Of a DNA stretch of 64,000 nt, positions 60,156-64,000 are shown piece by piece. The stretch's first letter is position 1. Every line of letters starts with the position of its first letter. Under the pieces are notes generated by a model. It had not been told where the DNA came from, made no database searches, and saw nothing but the letters and a program-made list of their open reading frames with translations. This stretch comes from Exiguobacterium indicum HHS 31 (GTDB taxonomy: Bacteria > Bacillota > Bacilli > Exiguobacteriales > Exiguobacteriaceae), in contig NZ_MPSZ01000001.1 in assembly GCF_001939065.1 (NCBI RefSeq), positions 372,001 to 436,000 of the forward strand, in the 5' to 3' direction. A program made the translations under genes and the position numbers.

Positions 60156-60758
60156 ATGAAGTTGACGACGGAACAGTTACGAAGCGCGCTCATCAAAGCA
60201 GCGGAACAGATTGAACAGCACAAGGATGAATTGACGGACCTTGACCGGGAAATCGGTGACGGGGACCACGGGATCAATATGTCACGTGGCTTCCAAGCAG
60301 TCCAAAAGACGTTAGAAGAACACGGCGAGTATGAGGACTTAGGAGCTTTATCGAAAGAGGTCGGGATGACGCTGATCAAGACGGTCGGTGGAGCATCCGG
60401 TCCTTTGTACGGCACGGCATTCGTTAAGTTCGCTGGTGCGTTCAAAGGGAAAACAGAAGTCGAAGGTGCAGAACTCGCGGATGCTTTCCATGAAGCGACG
60501 GAAGGCATCAAATCGCGTGGGAAATCGGAATTCGGTCAAAAAACGATGGTCGATATTTGGACACCGTTCCAAGAGGCGCTCTCGCAAGAAGGGGATTTGA
60601 AAGCGGCAATCGATCAAGCGCTTGCTGATACGAAAGCGCGTATCGCAACGAAAGGGCGTGCGTCTTATTTCGGTGAAGCGACGGAAGGCGTCCAGGACCC
60701 AGGTAGTCTATCAAGTGCGTTGTTACTTGGCGAAATCGCGGAGGTGCTTCATGGTTAA
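60156..60758 (+). CDS. dhaL: Dihydroxyacetone kinase, DhaL subunit
   Basis: The 200-residue subunit binds ADP and passes phosphate from DhaM to dihydroxyacetone on DhaK. The Mg-coordinating motif LTDLDREIGDGDHGINMSRGF is at about residues 25-45, followed by TVGGASGPLYGTAF (nucleotide binding) and a late GRASYFGEATEGVQDPGSLSS loop. It follows dhaK by 24 bases and overlaps dhaM by 8 bases. Confidence 0.96.
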   Translation: MKLTTEQLRSALIKAAEQIEQHKDELTDLDREIGDGDHGINMSRGFQAVQKTLEEHGEYEDLGALSKEVGMTLIKTVGGASGPLYGTAFVKFAGAFKGKTEVEGAELADAFHEATEGIKSRGKSEFGQKTMVDIWTPFQEALSQEGDLKAAIDQALADTKARIATKGRASYFGEATEGVQDPGSLSSALLLGEIAEVLHG

Positions 60759-61119
60759 TCTTGTACTCGTTTCCCATAGTGAAAAGCTTGCGACTGGACT
60801 AAAGGAACTGTTGGCAGAGATGGCACCGGATACGCCAGTCTTAATAGCAGCAGGTCTTGAGGACGGTAGCATTGGAACGGACGCGACGCGAATCGAAGAA
60901 ACACTAAATACACTGGACGATGATGGAGTCGTTTTAACGGATATCGGTTCTGCGACGATGAACACGGAACTGGCCCTTGAACTATATAGTGGCGAACGGA
61001 CGGTTCGGTTTATCGACGCACCACTCGTCGAAGGTGCGTTTTTAGCGGCAGTCTTAAGTGGTCAGTCGAAATCCGTTGATGAGATTGAAGACGGATTGAA
61101 AAAAGAGTTTAGCAAATAA
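60751..61119 (+). CDS. dhaM: Phosphotransfer subunit DhaM (EIIA-mannose-like)
   Basis: The 122-residue protein is the EIIA-like domain alone, with phospho-accepting His9 in LVLVSHSEKLATG and the EIIA folds GTDATRIEETLNTL and VLTDIGSATMNTELALEL. It takes phosphate from HPr and passes it to DhaL-ADP. The short form without HPr and EI parts is typical of Gram-positives. AGGTG precedes the ATG, which overlaps dhaL. Confidence 0.94.
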   Translation: MVNLVLVSHSEKLATGLKELLAEMAPDTPVLIAAGLEDGSIGTDATRIEETLNTLDDDGVVLTDIGSATMNTELALELYSGERTVRFIDAPLVEGAFLAAVLSGQSKSVDEIEDGLKKEFSK

Positions 61120-61125
61120 GGATCA

Positions 61126-61162
61126 AATCCCCCTTGCTTCAATGCAATGGGGATTCTTTCAT
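61126..61162 (+). terminator. Terminator of dhaKLM
   Basis: AATCCCCCTTGC pairs with GCAATGGGGATT (mismatch-tolerant) around TTCAAT; the tail CTTTCAT is only partly T-rich. Confidence 0.7.
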
Positions 61163-61251
61163 ATCTGAATGAAATGGTGGTATGAAAATTGTAATCATAA
61201 TGCATGTACATAAATAGGACAGTAAAAGAATGTAAACCATGAGGTGAGTTC

Positions 61252-61716
61252 TTGAGTTATACGTTAAGGAAAGCAGACACTGAAATCAAAAAGCAGACAT
61301 TCATCCACTTATTATTACTGGCTGATGAATCCATCGATAAGATTTATGAATACTTACCTAACGGTGACCTGTATTATCTCGAAGATTCATCTGGGCATGT
61401 AGTAGGTGTTATTGTTATGACCAAAATTAATCAAGATACAATGGAGATAAAAAACGTTGCCATCAAAAAAGAACACCAGGGTCAAGGGTTAGGAAAGAGG
61501 ATCATCTCATTAACGCTCGAACAATATAAGGAACAAGAGTATCATCATTTCATCGTAGGAACGGCTAATTCGAGTATTGATAATTTAGCTTTCTACCAAA
61601 AGCTTGGTTTCCGGCTATACGACATAAAAAAAGATTTTTTTCGGTCGTATCCAGAGGAAATCTGGGAGAACGGAATACAGGCAATCGACATGATCATGCT
61701 AGAGAAAAATGAGTGA
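61252..61716 (+). CDS. GNAT family N-acetyltransferase
   Basis: The 154-residue protein has the GNAT core: SSGHVVGVIVMTKI, EIKNVAIKKEHQGQGLGKRIISLTLEQ with the acetyl-CoA loop Q-G-Q-G-L-G-K, and NLAFYQKLGFRLYDI. It resembles YvbK-type acetyltransferases. The start is TTG with GAGGTGAG upstream. Base composition is lower in GC than neighbouring genes, with AT-ended codons, hinting at more recent acquisition. Substrate unknown. Confidence 0.85.
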   Translation: MSYTLRKADTEIKKQTFIHLLLLADESIDKIYEYLPNGDLYYLEDSSGHVVGVIVMTKINQDTMEIKNVAIKKEHQGQGLGKRIISLTLEQYKEQEYHHFIVGTANSSIDNLAFYQKLGFRLYDIKKDFFRSYPEEIWENGIQAIDMIMLEKNE

Positions 61717-61865
61717 TCCACATTATATGTTGAGGGGAATACGTGGGACCTCTTCTATGCGAATGAGTAGCACAAAGAATTATGATGTATGTGCTGCGGT
61801 GGTACATTCTAGTCTGAGTCTGGTGTTAGAAGAATGATTATATTGTAGTTTCTATAAGACAGTGA
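61717..61865. other. Intergenic stretch with no gene seen
   Basis: I find no reading frame with a ribosome site, no promoter pair and no long inverted repeat before the glpK terminator. Confidence 0.5.
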
Positions 61866-61897
61866 AAACCCGGTCCCTCTGCAAAAGGGACCGGGTC
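61864..61897 (-). terminator. Terminator of glpK
   Basis: On the minus strand ACCCGGTCCC and GGGACCGGGT pair around a 9-base loop and run into TTTTC. Confidence 0.85.
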
Positions 61898-61904
61898 AAT
61901 TGTT

Positions 61905-63434
<1,530 letters not shown>

Positions 63435-63450
63435 TTAGTGAGACGTGATC

Positions 63451-64000
63451 TTAGTAGATCAATTGATAGATGAACACGGCAATCGCTCCACCGATGATTG
63501 GACCAACGACAGGAATCCATGAATAGCCCCAGTCAGATGAACCTTTATTCGGAATCGGTAGGATAGCGTGCGCGATACGCGGTCCAAGGTCACGAGCCGG
63601 GTTGATGGCATACCCTGTTGTACCACCGAGCGATAGACCGATGACGACGACGAGTAAACCGACGATGAGTGGTTTTAAGCCGTCTCCGAACGTCGTTAAA
63701 CCAAGTGCCAAGATACCGAAGACGAGAACGAATGTCCCGATGATCTCAGAAATCAAGTTCGACGGCGTATGACGAATCGCTGGACCTGTTGCGAACACAC
63801 CGAGTTTTGCGGCTTGATCATCAGTCGCTTCAAAATGTTTCATGTAATGAAGCCAAACGAGAATGGCGCCGATGAAAGCTCCGACAAGTTGTCCGGCAAT
63901 GTAGATCGGAACGTCTGCCCACGGTAGGTCAGAGTTCAAAGCAAGTGCAATCGTCAATGCGGGGTTCAAGTGTGCTCCGCTTTCAGCAGCGACGAATGCT
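63451..64000 (-). CDS. glpF: Glycerol uptake facilitator, N-terminal part outside the window
   Basis: The visible 183 residues contain the first NPA box (HLNPALTIA), the second NPAR box ([11 protein letters not shown]) and the last membrane helices ([17 protein letters not shown]). NPARD after the second half is the aquaglyceroporin form, which conducts glycerol. The start codon and the first membrane helices lie beyond the window end. It is upstream of, and co-directional with, glpK. Confidence 0.96.
   Translation of the reverse strand, partial: AFVAAESGAHLNPALTIALALNSDLPWADVPIYIAGQLVGAFIGAILVWLHYMKHFEATDDQAAKLGVFATGPAIRHTPSNLISEIIGTFVLVFGILALGLTTFGDGLKPLIVGLLVVVIGLSLGGTTGYAINPARDLGPRIAHAILPIPNKGSSDWGYSWIPVVGPIIGGAIAVFIYQLIY

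Overview
This 64 kb window is chromosomal DNA of a low-GC Gram-positive bacterium (Bacilli). The order tdh-kbl-ricA-mutS-mutL at the left and miaA-hfq-hflX-ynbB-glnR-glnA at the right follows the Bacillus subtilis chromosome. The spore-coat gene cotE, which lies between ymcA and mutS in B. subtilis, is missing. Together with gene content and codon use this suggests a non-sporulating relative such as Exiguobacterium; the genus is my inference and was not checked against a database. Genes are dense and there is no rRNA, tRNA, CRISPR array, insertion sequence or prophage.

Layout. (1) 0-12.4 kb: threonine degradation (tdh end, kbl), a fused lipoprotein/alpha-beta hydrolase coupled to a carotenoid-desaturase-like flavoenzyme, a DUF445 membrane protein coupled to a DNA glycosylase, ricA, mutS and mutL. 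(2) 12.4-24.8 kb: a CidA/CidB pair behind paired palindromes, a TmrB-like ATPase, a large sensor kinase without a partner regulator, anaerobic ribonucleotide reductase nrdDG, a drug exporter with divergent TetR regulator, a SulP transporter, an AT-rich orphan and a FAH-family hydrolase. (3) 24.8-31.9 kb: the fructose operon fruR-fruK-fruA with a cre site and four phased repeats, an ArAE-type membrane protein, and phenylalanine hydroxylase behind a T-box leader. (4) 32-49.3 kb: mixed housekeeping and stress genes, including an alkyltransferase-like protein, a CDF transporter, a general stress protein 26 homologue, a luciferase-like oxidoreductase, an MFS exporter facing an XRE/TPR regulator across a perfect 22-bp inverted repeat, a cell-wall NlpC/P60 enzyme, ABC transporters, a lysine/ornithine N-hydroxylase, HtrA, a GDSL esterase, and a P-loop kinase behind a strongly structured leader. 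(5) 49.6-57.1 kb: a 30-residue membrane peptide, miaA-hfq, a degenerate tyrosine recombinase, hflX-ynbB, and glnRA with a GlnR box. (6) 57.2-64 kb: YjdI/YjdJ-like pair, azlCD, the PTS-dependent dihydroxyacetone kinase dhaKLM, and glpK-glpF (glpF is cut by the window end).

Functional themes. Mismatch repair (mutSL), alkylation repair (DNA glycosylase and alkyltransferase-like protein), three-carbon metabolism (dhaKLM, glpFK), PTS-linked sugar uptake (fruRKA) and nitrogen control (glnRA) are clear. I see no complete undescribed multi-gene system. The most unusual signals are regulatory: the perfect inverted repeat at 36.9-37.0 kb, the phased fru repeats, the paired palindromes before cidAB, the tyrosine-type T-box before phenylalanine hydroxylase, and the structured RNA at 49.3-49.5 kb.
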